A stretch of 33,020 bases of DNA from contig NZ_BCWP01000035.1 in the NCBI RefSeq assembly GCF_001592265.1, forward strand, positions 1 through 33,020. The letters are read 5' to 3'. Both the position numbers and the translations under genes were made by a program. Each line of letters begins with the position of its first letter. The first letter of the stretch is position 1. Positions 1 to 7,190 of the stretch are shown here, piece after piece. The notes below the pieces were generated by a model. It ran no database searches, was not told where the DNA came from, and saw nothing but the letters and a program-made list of their open reading frames with translations. This DNA comes from Curvibacter delicatus NBRC 14919. GTDB lineage: Bacteria > Pseudomonadota > Gammaproteobacteria > Burkholderiales > Burkholderiaceae_C.

Positions 1-38
1 CCTTTTTTTTGCGCCGTCAAGGCGGTCAGGAAAGCGGG

Positions 39-1040
39 CTACAGGGTCTGCAGCACCCGGTCGGCGGTGATGTCGTTCAGACAGCGCAGATGGCCCAAGG
101 GACACTCGCGCTGAAAGCATGGGGCGCAATCCAGCGGCGGCTGGTAGTCCGGGTCGTTCTTGAGCCAGACCACCCGTGCCTTGTCACTCAGGGGCGGCGT
201 ATGCAGGGGGCTGCTGGAGCCGAAAAGGGCCACTTGGGGCACATCCAGGGCCGCCGCCACATGCATGAGGCCGGTGTCATTGCTCACCATGGCCTTGGTC
301 CCCGCAATGAGACCAAAGGCGTCCAGCAGATCGGTGCGGCCGGCCAGGTTGCGGCAGTTTTGTTGTTGACCAGCCGCAGCCAGCTGGATGATCTCGTCAC
401 CCAGCGCCGCTTCCTTGCCCGAACCGAGCAACAGCACCGGCAGCGCCAGCCGCTGCGCCAGTTCGGCGAAACGGGCCGCGGGCCAGCGCTTGGCCGGGCC
501 GTACTCGGCACCCGGCACAAAAACGTAGTACGCGCCGCGCGACAGGCCCAGCCGGTCCAGCACGGCATCGCCGCGGGCTGCCTCGACCTGCAGGCGCGGC
601 CGGTCCCCCGCCACGTCTAGCTCGCCACTGAGCGCCGAGTAGAACGCCACCATCGGCGGCCGCGCGTTCTTCGGGGGATTTTTCAGTCGATGCGTCAGCA
701 GGCCGACACGCGCTTCACCCAGGTAGCCGACGCGCTTCGGAATACCGGCCAGCAAGGGCAACAAGGCGCTCTTGAGGGAGTTGGGCAGCACATAGGCCAC
801 ATCGAAGCGGCCCTGCATTTGCCGCGCCAGCGCACGCCGCGCCTTGAGCTGCAGGCCGCCATGGGCAAAAGGAAACTCGATGACCTCCGCCACCTGCGGC
901 ATGGCACGGTAGACCGGCGCCACCCAGGGCAGCGCCCCCACCGTGAGACGCTCGCCGCGCGCATGCAGGCGGCGCAGCAGCGGCTCTGTCATGACCGCGT
1001 CACCGATCCACTGGGGGGCAATAATGAGTGAAGATGTCAC
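39..1040 (-). CDS. waaF: Lipopolysaccharide heptosyltransferase II (ADP-heptose:LPS, GT9 family)
   Basis: Glycosyltransferase family 9 protein of 333 residues, the usual WaaF length. It adds the second heptose from ADP-heptose to the LPS inner core on the cytoplasmic face of the inner membrane. The N-terminal half starts with IAPQWIGDAVM and carries the acceptor-side fold with VLPNSLKSALL. The C-terminal half has the donor-site signatures VPGAEYGPAKRWP, NDTGLMHVAAAL and FGSSSPLHTPPL, all typical of WaaF rather than WaaC. The start codon is GTG; no clear Shine-Dalgarno sequence is visible, so the start is only moderately certain. It is the last gene of the minus-strand row ilvE, zinc-finger protein, waaF, an order I recall as common in Comamonadaceae. 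A repeat with strong hairpins lies between it and the zinc-finger gene, so read-through may be attenuated there. Confidence 0.93.
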   Translation of the reverse strand: MTSSLIIAPQWIGDAVMTEPLLRRLHARGERLTVGALPWVAPVYRAMPQVAEVIEFPFAHGGLQLKARRALARQMQGRFDVAYVLPNSLKSALLPLLAGIPKRVGYLGEARVGLLTHRLKNPPKNARPPMVAFYSALSGELDVAGDRPRLQVEAARGDAVLDRLGLSRGAYYVFVPGAEYGPAKRWPAARFAELAQRLALPVLLLGSGKEAALGDEIIQLAAAGQQQNCRNLAGRTDLLDAFGLIAGTKAMVSNDTGLMHVAAALDVPQVALFGSSSPLHTPPLSDKARVVWLKNDPDYQPPLDCAPCFQRECPLGHLRCLNDITADRVLQTL

Positions 1041-1070
1041 GCGATGATCAGGGATCTTGCGGAGGCTACC

Positions 1071-1148
1071 GCGGAGCCGGCTTTGCCGGGCCGCTGGCAG
1101 CGCCCCCTTGAGGGGGAAGCGGCCGCAGGCCGCCTCGGGCGCGGCTCA
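1071..1148. repeat. Hairpin-rich dispersed repeat, copy 1
   Basis: Between the zinc-finger gene and waaF. It contains CCGGC-TTT-GCCGG, CCCCC-TTGA-GGGGG (1103-1116) and a GCGGCC/GGCCGC pair, so it can form several stem-loops. Its first ~40 bases resemble copy 2 (1400-1494) in the same orientation; the rest has diverged. The stop codon of the zinc-finger gene (1146-1148) lies inside it. I recognise this type of intergenic repeat from Comamonadaceae genomes (recollection). It could act as a transcript-end or attenuation structure, but no T-tract follows. Confidence 0.75.
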
Positions 1149-1352
1149 ATGCCCGCCACCGAAGTGCTCACCCGCTTTCAGCTTGTAGACCGTGCCGCAA
1201 TAGGGGCACTTGGCCTCGCCGGTACGCGCCACATCCAGGTACACCTTGGGATGGCTGTTCCAGAGCTTCATGTCGGCCTGGGGATTGGGACAGAACACGC
1301 CGCCCTGGTGGTTCAGGTCCTTGGCCAACAGTTCAACCGTTTGCTTGCTCAT
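1146..1352 (-). CDS. Small zinc-finger (CHCC type) protein
   Basis: A 68-residue protein with the CHCC zinc-finger pattern (NDUFS6-like family): Cys21, His34, Cys49 and Cys52, the last two in CPYCGTVY. The zinc site is clear from these residues; the cellular role in bacteria is unknown to me. The chosen start is the ATG at 1352, preceded by GCGAGG about 6 nt upstream. The frame stays open to an ATG at 1382, but that adds ten residues with no family likeness. It lies between ilvE and waaF, flanked on both sides by copies of the same hairpin repeat. The position next to ilvE seems conserved in this family of bacteria, so co-transcription is likely, but no functional link to ilvE is evident. Confidence 0.88.
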   Translation of the reverse strand: MSKQTVELLAKDLNHQGGVFCPNPQADMKLWNSHPKVYLDVARTGEAKCPYCGTVYKLKAGEHFGGGH

Positions 1353-1399
1353 AAATGCCTCGCTTTTGATGGATACGCGCATCTTGGGCTTCGTCGCAG

Positions 1400-1494
1400 A
1401 ACGCCGCGGAACCGGCTTTGCCGGGCCGCTGGCGTTGCCCCCTGCAAGGGGGGTGGCGAAGCGACACGCAGTGCGCGCAGCCTGGGGGGGTGTT
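1400..1494. repeat. Hairpin-rich dispersed repeat, copy 2
   Basis: Between ilvE and the zinc-finger gene. By direct reading it aligns with the reverse complement of 22166-22258 over the whole length, with five substitutions and one 2-base difference in a G run. Stem-loops seen are CCGGC-TTT-GCCGG and CCCCC-TGCAA-GGGGG. It abuts the ilvE stop codon (1493-1495), just as copy 3 abuts the stop codon of a transporter gene. Confidence 0.85.
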
Positions 1495-2431
1495 AAACCT
1501 TCGTCAGCCAGTGGGCGTATTTCGGATTGCGGCCGTTGACGATGTCAAAAAACGCGTTCTGGATCTTCTCGGTGATCGGGCCGCGGCTGCCGGAGCCGAT
1601 TTCGACGCGATCCAACTCGCGGATCGGCGTCACTTCGGCGGCCGTGCCGGTGAAGAAGGCTTCATCCGCGATGTAGAACTCGTCGCGCGTGATGCGCTTT
1701 TGCACCACTTCCAGCCCCAGGTCCTTGCAGATGTGCAGCACGGTATTGCGCGTGATGCCGTTGAGCGCACCGGCCGACAGGTCGGGGGTGTAGACCACGC
1801 CGCCCTTGACGATGAACACGTTTTCGCCCGAGCCTTCGGACACGAAACCGGCCGAGTCCAGCAGCAGTGCCTCGTCATAGCCATCATCGGTGGCTTCGGT
1901 ATTGGCCAAGATGGAGTTGCTGTAGTTGCTCACCGCCTTGGCCTGCGTCATCGTGATGTTGACGTGGTGGCGGTTGTAGCTGCTGGTCTTGACGCGAATG
2001 CCCTTGGTGATGCCGTCTTCGCCGAGGTAGGCGCCCCAGGCCCAGGCCGCCACCATCACGTGGATGGTGTTGCCCTTCGGTGAAACGCCCAATTTTTTGT
2101 CGCCGATCCAGGTCAGCGGGCGCAGGTAACAGCTCTCCAGCTTGTTCTCGCGCACCACCGCCTTCTGTGCTTCGTTCACCTGCTCCTGGGTGAACGGCAT
2201 CTTCATGCGCAGGATCTTGGCGCTGTTGAACAGGCGCTCGGTGTGGTCCTGCAGACGGAAGATCGCCGTGCCGTTGACGGTGTTGTAGGCGCGCACGCCC
2301 TCGAAAGCGCCGCAACCGTAGTGCAGGGTGTGGGTCAGCACATGGATCTTGGCATCGCGCCAATCCACCATCTGGCCATCCATCCAGATTTTTCCATCAC
2401 GGTCGGACATCGAGGTAGGTAGGGGACTCAT
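1493..2431 (-). CDS. ilvE: Branched-chain amino acid aminotransferase
   Basis: A 312-residue PLP fold-type IV aminotransferase. It catalyses the last step of valine, leucine and isoleucine synthesis, and the first of their breakdown, with 2-oxoglutarate/glutamate as partner. The PLP lysine is Lys165 in TQAKAVSNYSNS. The class IV signature continues through EALLLDSAGFVSEGSGENVF, with Glu199 in the position that contacts PLP. The N-terminal HYGCGAFEGVRAY is characteristic of IlvE. The start at 2431 is supported by AAGGAA about 8 nt upstream. A second in-frame Met at residue 8 is possible. Upstream, 51 bases separate it from an unknown membrane protein on the same strand; downstream is hairpin repeat copy 2, then the zinc-finger gene. 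Confidence 0.96.
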   Translation of the reverse strand: MSPLPTSMSDRDGKIWMDGQMVDWRDAKIHVLTHTLHYGCGAFEGVRAYNTVNGTAIFRLQDHTERLFNSAKILRMKMPFTQEQVNEAQKAVVRENKLESCYLRPLTWIGDKKLGVSPKGNTIHVMVAAWAWGAYLGEDGITKGIRVKTSSYNRHHVNITMTQAKAVSNYSNSILANTEATDDGYDEALLLDSAGFVSEGSGENVFIVKGGVVYTPDLSAGALNGITRNTVLHICKDLGLEVVQKRITRDEFYIADEAFFTGTAAEVTPIRELDRVEIGSGSRGPITEKIQNAFFDIVNGRNPKYAHWLTKV

Positions 2432-2482
2432 CGGTACTTTCCTTAGAAGGGCGAGGCAAGCAAGCTTGCAAAAACAGTGATT

Positions 2483-2917
2483 TTACGGGGCCGGCGCGGG
2501 CGGGGCTGTGGTCGTGGCATCCGCGGGCTGCGTCGGGCGGACCAGTTCCCACGTCACCAGCTTGCCCTGCCGGAATTCGCAGGTCACAAAAGACTCGGAG
2601 GCATCGGTCCAGCGAAACAGCTCAGGCTGGCTGTCCTTGGGGCTGACCAGCTCGCCCAAGGCGCGCGTCATGGCCACCACATGCAGCAGGTTGACGCCGG
2701 GCTTGAGCTTGGCGTTGAGCATGACGGCGCTGTCGACAAAACCGACCGGCCGGTCGGCGGCCCGCTTGAGGACCTGCATCATGCGGGTGAAGTGCAGCAG
2801 CAGCCACATCACCAAGGCCCCCAGGGCAATGGCCACGCCGCCCCAACCATAAGCCCGGTACGCCGCGACGACCAGCACCACGCTGGCGATCGGCACAAAG
2901 ATTTTCTGGAATTGCAT
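2483..2917 (-). CDS. Conserved hypothetical protein with N-terminal membrane segments
   Basis: A 144-residue protein of unknown function. Residues ~5-20 and ~27-45 are hydrophobic and probably form two membrane helices or a hairpin. A soluble part of ~80 residues follows, with VKRAADRPVGFVD-like and ALGELVSP segments, and a Pro/Ala-rich tail (APPAPAP) ends it. I recall similar short proteins next to ilvE in Comamonadaceae, sometimes mislabelled 'glycerate kinase', but I cannot assign a role. Codon use is like its neighbours and the frame is cleanly open, so it is probably a real gene. It starts 27 bases from the end of the sensor-kinase gene and ends 51 bases before ilvE, so it may be read from either transcript. 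Confidence 0.75.
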   Translation of the reverse strand: MQFQKIFVPIASVVLVVAAYRAYGWGGVAIALGALVMWLLLHFTRMMQVLKRAADRPVGFVDSAVMLNAKLKPGVNLLHVVAMTRALGELVSPKDSQPELFRWTDASESFVTCEFRQGKLVTWELVRPTQPADATTTAPPAPAP

Positions 2918-2944
2918 ACCCGCGATTTTGACGCACGGCGCGCA

Positions 2945-4309
2945 TCAGTCCCGTTGCCTCTGCGCGGATGCTGGCCAGGACACCGACACGGCCAGCCCGC
3001 CCAGCCGTGCCGAAGCCGTCGTCTGGACCTGGGCACCACACACCTGGGCAATGCGCCGGACGATGGACCAGCCCAGGCCGCTGCCCGGCTGCGCATGGCC
3101 CGGCACCCGGTAAAAGCGCTCGCCCAGCCGTGCCATCTCCTGCGCCGTCATGCCGGCGCCGCTGTCTTCCACCTGCAGCAGCGGCTGACCGTTTTCCTGC
3201 GCCACCCGCACCTGGACCATGGCGCCGTCCGGGCTGTAACGCATGGCGTTGTCGACCAGATTGCGCAACAGCACGCCCAGCAACAGCTCGCTGCCCGCCA
3301 CCTGGCAGGGCTCGGCCGCGTCGAGTTCGAGCTGCTGCTGGCGCGCCAGGGCGGCCGGCGCCAGTTCTGCCAGGACACGACGGGCCAGCCCAGCCAGATC
3401 CACCGGGGCGGTCGCGCCGGCTGGCGCCGCTTCCAGCCGCGCCAGCGTCAGCAACTGTTCGACCAGATGGGTCGCGCGGTCGCAGCCGGCCAGTGTGGTC
3501 TGCAAGGCCTGCTGGCGTTGCGCGGCATCGGCGCCTGCACCCAGGGCCACCTGGGCCTGGGCCCGAATGGCGGCAATCGGCGTGCGCAGCTCATGGGCCG
3601 CATCCGCCGTGAAGCGGCGCTCCGACTCCAGCATGCGTTCAATGCGCCCGAACAGGCCATTCAGAGCCTCCACCAGCGGCTGCATTTCAGCGGGCACGTC
3701 CTGGAGCACCACCGGCTCCAACGCCTCGGGCTGCCGCTGGCCCAGCACCTCGCTGAGCTGCCGCAACGGCAGCAAGCCGCGCCGCACGGCCAGCCAGCCG
3801 GCCAGCGCCAGCAAGGGCAAGGCCAACATCAGTGGCAGCAGCACACTGCGCAGCACGGCGCGCAGGATCGCGCTGCGCGACGCCAGTTGCTCTCCCACAA
3901 ACACCTGCACATCGCGCTCGGCCCCCTGGGTCGCGAACACCCGCCATTCGGAGCCGTCGGTCAGCTGCACGGTGGAAAACCCGCGCTCGGTCTCGCTCAA
4001 GGGCCGTGCGCCGGCCTGGGCGGAACGCTGCACCAGCTCGCCTTCGTGGAACACCTGGAAGATCACGCGCGGTGCATATTTGTGCAGCGAAGGTGCATCG
4101 GCCACCTTGTCGTCGTCGTGGTAGGCCGCCTGCTGCACCACCAGCAAGGCGGCGGCCTGGGCCAGATGGCCGTCCAGCAGCTCATCCAGTTCATGGCGCG
4201 CATCGCGCCAGATCAGCACGGCTGCAGCCAGCCACACCACCGCCGCCAAGCCCAGCACCAGCGCCAGCAGGCGCGCCTGCAGGGAATGAAGTGACGGCCG
4301 CAAGGTCAT
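2945..4309 (-). CDS. QseC/PmrB-like sensor histidine kinase
   Basis: A 454-residue membrane sensor kinase. It has a short cytoplasmic start, TM1 at ~13-33, a periplasmic sensor of ~115 residues, TM2 at ~153-172 and a HAMP-like linker. The DHp helix has its phospho-acceptor His239 in AAHELRTPIAA. The ATPase domain has an N box with Asn350/Asn354 (RNLVDNAMRYSPDG), a G1 box EDSGAGM and a G2 box GSGLGWSIVRRIA. The periplasmic part resembles the QseC/TctE sensor type; the ligand cannot be read from sequence. Its start overlaps the stop of the regulator gene by 4 bp (ATGA), so the pair is co-translated. The adjacent cytochrome genes suggest a redox or respiratory signal. The Trp in the G2 box, where Leu is more usual, is a mild oddity. 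Confidence 0.92.
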   Translation of the reverse strand: MTLRPSLHSLQARLLALVLGLAAVVWLAAAVLIWRDARHELDELLDGHLAQAAALLVVQQAAYHDDDKVADAPSLHKYAPRVIFQVFHEGELVQRSAQAGARPLSETERGFSTVQLTDGSEWRVFATQGAERDVQVFVGEQLASRSAILRAVLRSVLLPLMLALPLLALAGWLAVRRGLLPLRQLSEVLGQRQPEALEPVVLQDVPAEMQPLVEALNGLFGRIERMLESERRFTADAAHELRTPIAAIRAQAQVALGAGADAAQRQQALQTTLAGCDRATHLVEQLLTLARLEAAPAGATAPVDLAGLARRVLAELAPAALARQQQLELDAAEPCQVAGSELLLGVLLRNLVDNAMRYSPDGAMVQVRVAQENGQPLLQVEDSGAGMTAQEMARLGERFYRVPGHAQPGSGLGWSIVRRIAQVCGAQVQTTASARLGGLAVSVSWPASAQRQRD

Positions 4310-4977
4310 GCCGCCTCCGGGTCGCGCAGCACGACATACCCGACGCCCCGCACGGTCTGGATCAGATCCGGCTGCAGCTTGCGGCGCAGATGGTGGATGT
4401 GGACCTCGACCGCATTGCTGTCCACCTCATGCCCCCAGCTGTACAGCTGCTCCTCCAGCTGTTCGCGCGACATGACGCGACCCGCATTGCGCATCAGCGC
4501 ATGCAGCAGATCGAATTCACGCGTCGACAGTGCCACCGCCTCGCCGTTCAGGCTGACCTGCCGCGCCGCCGGTTCCAGCAACACCCCGGCGCAGCGCAAA
4601 CTGTCCTGCATCTGACCGTGCGCGCGCCGAACCAGTGAACGCAGCCGGGCCCCCAGCTCATGCAGATCGACCGGCTTGATCACATAGTCATCCGCGCCGA
4701 GATCGAGACCGCGGATGCGGTCGGGCACGGCATCGCGTGCCGTCAGCACCAGCACCGGTTTGGCCACCCGGCGTGCACGCAAGGCCTGCAACACATCCAG
4801 CCCGTCCTTGCGCGGCAAGCCGAGGTCCAGCACGCCCGCAGCATACGCACCCGAAGCCAGCTCCCGCTCGGCAGCCTCGCCATCACGCACCCAATCGACC
4901 TGGAAGCCCAACTGGCGCAGGCCGGCCCGCAAGCCATCGCCCAGCATGGCATCGTCTTCCGCCAGCAGGATTCGCAT
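4306..4977 (-). CDS. OmpR-family response regulator (QseB/PmrA-like)
   Basis: A 223-residue two-component regulator. The receiver domain (1-~118) has the acidic pair Glu7-Asp8-Asp9, the phosphorylated Asp51 (GVLDLGLP), Thr79 and Lys101 (VIKPVDL). The C-terminal winged helix has a recognition-helix region VDSNAVEVHIHHLRRKL and ends TVRGVGYVV, which is typical of the QseB/PmrA/TctD subgroup. The start at 4977 is supported by GGAGG about 7 nt upstream. It lies 59 bases downstream of the cytochrome b gene and overlaps the kinase gene by 4 bp. A tandem TTAA site of the kind bound by this subgroup lies before the SHP cytochrome gene (6771-6787), so it probably controls the cytochrome genes it is transcribed with. 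Confidence 0.93.
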   Translation of the reverse strand: MRILLAEDDAMLGDGLRAGLRQLGFQVDWVRDGEAAERELASGAYAAGVLDLGLPRKDGLDVLQALRARRVAKPVLVLTARDAVPDRIRGLDLGADDYVIKPVDLHELGARLRSLVRRAHGQMQDSLRCAGVLLEPAARQVSLNGEAVALSTREFDLLHALMRNAGRVMSREQLEEQLYSWGHEVDSNAVEVHIHHLRRKLQPDLIQTVRGVGYVVLRDPEAA

Positions 4978-5036
4978 CCCATGCCTCCGCAGTTGTTCAG
5001 TGAAGCGCTATTTTTGCATTGCGCGGGGCCGTGCCC

Positions 5037-5780
5037 TCAGTCGTCATCGTCGGCATGGATGCTGTGGGTCGAGGCACCCGACACAAGGCCTTGCGGCGCC
5101 TGTTGCCACTCCCAGGCCCAGAAAGCCAGCACCGCGACCAGAAGCAGCGTGGCCAGCAGCCCGTGGTTGCGCTGCACCAGGTCGGGTCCGGCACCCTCCA
5201 CCCGGCCGCTCAGCATGTTCATGGCCAGGTTCTTCCGGCGCAGCCAGCTCAGGCCGGCGATCAGCGCCAGATGCCCCAGCACCACCAGCAGGAAGGTGTT
5301 GCCCACGAACTCGTGCAATTCCTCCAGCCAGTCGCCGCCCCACTCGTTGTAGGTGGCATAACCCGACAAGGTGAGTGGCAGCACCAAGGCCAGCAGGCTC
5401 ACCACCGCCAGGGCCATCAACAGGTACTGCCCTTGGCGCCAGTTCACCGCGCCGACCGCTGGGTTCCGTACTGCCGACAGCGACGACCGCACCCACTGCG
5501 GTCCGCCTGCGAGCTTGCGCAGCAGCAGCGACAGACGCGCCTGCCGGGGACCCAGCAGCCCATAGACCACGCGAAAGCCCAATAGCCCAGCCATGGTGTA
5601 GCCCAGCGTGACGTGCAAGAGCCGCCAGCGCTCCCCATCCGCTGTGAGGTAGGCTCCGAGAAAACTCAGGGCAAACAGCCAGTGGAACACGCGGGTGGGA
5701 GCGTCCACCACCCGACGAGTCCGTTGCGCAAGAGGGCGGGCTGAGGCCGCCGACGTTTCCAGTGAGGTACTAGCGTTCAT
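5037..5780 (-). CDS. Cytochrome b561-like membrane protein of the SHP cluster
   Basis: A 247-residue di-heme b-type membrane cytochrome (bacterial cytochrome b561 / Ni-hydrogenase-type b subunit family). TRVFHWLFALSF starts the first helix with His33. His56 lies in the second helix region (LLHVTLGYTMAG), and ELHEFVGNTFLLVVLGHLA carries further candidate heme ligands. About four main helices plus a C-terminal one (LLATLLLVAVLAFWAW) are seen, with an acidic tail (DDDD). The ATG at 5780 is chosen over the upstream in-frame ATG at 5894, because GGAAGAA precedes it and the longer form would overlap the diheme cytochrome gene. Likely role: moving electrons between the quinone pool and the periplasmic diheme cytochrome c encoded 17 bases upstream. 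Confidence 0.9.
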   Translation of the reverse strand: MNASTSLETSAASARPLAQRTRRVVDAPTRVFHWLFALSFLGAYLTADGERWRLLHVTLGYTMAGLLGFRVVYGLLGPRQARLSLLLRKLAGGPQWVRSSLSAVRNPAVGAVNWRQGQYLLMALAVVSLLALVLPLTLSGYATYNEWGGDWLEELHEFVGNTFLLVVLGHLALIAGLSWLRRKNLAMNMLSGRVEGAGPDLVQRNHGLLATLLLVAVLAFWAWEWQQAPQGLVSGASTHSIHADDDD

Positions 5781-5797
5781 TGTGTTCTTCCAAGCAT

Positions 5798-6304
5798 TCA
5801 GTCGGGCCAGGTGCGGCGAAAACGCGCGTCCAGGCCCTGGGGGAAAGTGATTTCGGATTCGCGGAAACTGCCCTGGTCCGCACGCGTGTGGCACGCGGCA
5901 CAGTTGGCCGCGCTCTTGACCGCGGCCTGCTGCCAGATGGCTGGCTCCACCTCGCGGTGCTTGCGCACAAACCAGGCCGACCGGCTGATGCGGTCTTGCG
6001 GCGGCTCTTCGCTCACACGTTTGTAGGTGCCGGCATTGGCCTGCAACCAGTTCGCGATGTCACGCACACCGGCCTCATCCAGCGAGGCATCGGTGCCATA
6101 GTGCTTGTCGAGTGATCCCATCAGCCGCCGCCATGAAGCGGCGGGCAGCATGCCGGGCGGATAGGCGATATGACAGGCCGCGCATTCCTGCTGATACTTC
6201 GGCAGCAGCGGCATGCTCGCCCGCCCGGCGTCCGCCTGCGCCGCAACGCCGCACGTCAGCAGCAACGCTGCCAGTGCGAATGATGGGAGGCTGGAATGTT
6301 TCAT
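5798..6304 (-). CDS. Periplasmic diheme cytochrome c (DHC)
   Basis: A 168-residue precursor with an N-terminal signal peptide (cleavage likely after VAAQADA). It has two CXXCH heme sites: CAACH at Cys41-His45 and CAACH at Cys135-His139. It matches the DHC family, the electron partner of SHP in Rhodobacter. The ATG at 6304 is chosen because AAGGA lies about 6 nt upstream and the signal peptide begins there. The upstream in-frame ATG at 6331 adds nine residues before the signal and has no good ribosome site. It lies 30 bases after the SHP gene and 17 bases before the cytochrome b gene, which suggests a membrane cytochrome b to DHC to SHP electron chain. Confidence 0.92.
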   Translation of the reverse strand: MKHSSLPSFALAALLLTCGVAAQADAGRASMPLLPKYQQECAACHIAYPPGMLPAASWRRLMGSLDKHYGTDASLDEAGVRDIANWLQANAGTYKRVSEEPPQDRISRSAWFVRKHREVEPAIWQQAAVKSAANCAACHTRADQGSFRESEITFPQGLDARFRRTWPD

Positions 6305-6334
6305 GCAAGTCCTTGGGTAACGTTGGTCCATGGT

Positions 6335-6736
6335 TCACCGTTTGAGCGTCAGCAACCAGGACAGCACATCGGCCTTCTCGCCCGGCGTGCAGACGCGTCC
6401 CAGCACGTCATTGCAATTGCGTCGGAACCACTTCTCGGTCTTGGCTGCGTCGGTGAAACGCTCCGGGTTGAAGACCGGTGCCAACGGCGCGATCGGCTTG
6501 CCGGTGCTGGCGTGTTTGCCCTCGGTGCTGGCCGTGTCGGTGTGGCAGGACGCGCAGCTCCAGTCCTTGCCATGCCGGCTGGTGAAGAACTGCTGGCCGC
6601 GTTGCGGCTGGGCAGCGGCGCCTGCCTGCGCGGTGTAGGCCGCCAGCTGCTCCGCTGGTGTTGCTGCGTGTGCCAAGGGGCTCAGCATCACGGCAGCCCA
6701 GAGCCCGATGCGCACCCACGATGTCAAATGATCCAT
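6335..6736 (-). CDS. shp: SHP-type monoheme cytochrome c (DUF1924)
   Basis: A 133-residue precursor with a signal peptide ending SPLAHA. It has a single heme site CASCH (Cys61, Cys64, His65). The downstream VFNPERFTD segment places Asn90 where SHP of Rhodobacter sphaeroides has its unusual Asn heme ligand. Cys108 and Cys116 (NCNDVLGRVC) fit the SHP disulfide. From knowledge of the family, SHP is a high-spin cytochrome that binds oxygen and other small ligands, with the Asn swinging away; its physiological role is unsettled. The ATG at 6736 is preceded by GGAGG at 5 nt, which rules out the longer form from 6811. It is the first cytochrome gene after the tandem TTAA regulatory box. Confidence 0.9.
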   Translation of the reverse strand: MDHLTSWVRIGLWAAVMLSPLAHAATPAEQLAAYTAQAGAAAQPQRGQQFFTSRHGKDWSCASCHTDTASTEGKHASTGKPIAPLAPVFNPERFTDAAKTEKWFRRNCNDVLGRVCTPGEKADVLSWLLTLKR

Positions 6737-6754
6737 GGAACCTCCATGGACTTC

Positions 6755-6787
6755 ATCGTAGGCAGACCGGATTAAGCTTTTCTTAAC
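6755..6787 (-). promoter_or_regulatory. Tandem TTAA regulator box plus candidate -10 before the SHP gene
   Basis: Read on the minus strand, 6787-6771 is GTTAAG-AAAAG-CTTAAT: two TTAA half sites in direct repeat, 11 bp apart, with a 5-bp spacer. This matches the PmrA/QseB-type box (YTTAAK-N5-YTTAAK) except for its first base. A -10 candidate TACGAT (6760-6755) follows at a distance that puts the box over the -35 region, as in promoters activated by OmpR-family regulators. The predicted transcript would start near 6748, very close to the SHP ATG at 6736. The QseB-like regulator encoded in the same cluster is the obvious candidate protein. Confidence 0.6.
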
Positions 6788-6811
6788 GGCGCCAGCAAGG
6801 CCCGCCAGCAA

Positions 6812-7162
6812 CTAGGCTTTGTCATCCGGCCCTGTACGCCGAGGCTGTTCGCTGTGCGACACCGCATAGCTGTCGGCGGCATAGGCCGGCCCCTTCATCA
6901 CCATCACGATGACGCAGCCAATCCCCACCGTCACCACGGCCGTCCAATGGAACAGCACCACCCCGACCACCATGTAGTCCGCCATTTGCAGCCAGCGTTG
7001 TCCGGCCGCCGTGGAGGCATCAACCTGCCAGTGAAGCACGGCCAAGGCCGCCAGAGGCAGCGCCGTGCCCACCGTCAGGAACAACGGCAGCTTGCGCCAG
7101 ATGGTCCATTCCAGACCTGTGGCGGCCCGCCGTGAGCCAGGGATTTTTCGCAACCAGTTCAT
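6812..7162 (-). CDS. Small two-helix membrane protein heading the cytochrome cluster
   Basis: A 116-residue protein of unknown function. A basic N-terminus (MNWLRKIPGSRR) is followed by hydrophobic segments at ~28-43 and ~65-90 and a polar, charged tail (EQPRRTGPDDKA). No family is recognised, and no heme or metal motif is seen apart from single His residues at the helix edges (LHWQ, LFHW). The start is uncertain: the ATG at 7162 is chosen over the ORF-opening codon at 7288, because the 42 extra residues look like non-coding sequence and would cover the FNR-type box and -10. There is no strong ribosome site. It lies 75 bases upstream of the SHP gene on the same strand. Those 75 bases hold the tandem TTAA box, so it may be transcribed with the cytochromes from the FNR-type promoter. 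Confidence 0.65.
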   Translation of the reverse strand: MNWLRKIPGSRRAATGLEWTIWRKLPLFLTVGTALPLAALAVLHWQVDASTAAGQRWLQMADYMVVGVVLFHWTAVVTVGIGCVIVMVMKGPAYAADSYAVSHSEQPRRTGPDDKA

Positions 7163-7190
7163 GGGGTGGGTCTGTGCTGAACAGCTTTGG

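Noticed and set aside
3-10. Run of eight T at the left edge as a terminator
   Set aside because: The adjacent small stem (CGCC/GGCG) is on the wrong side for plus-strand termination, and on the minus strand an A run follows it.
2460-2469. Palindrome GCAAGCTTGC upstream of ilvE as an operator
   Set aside because: Only 10 bp, GC-rich arms, no known regulator with this site; it can easily be chance.
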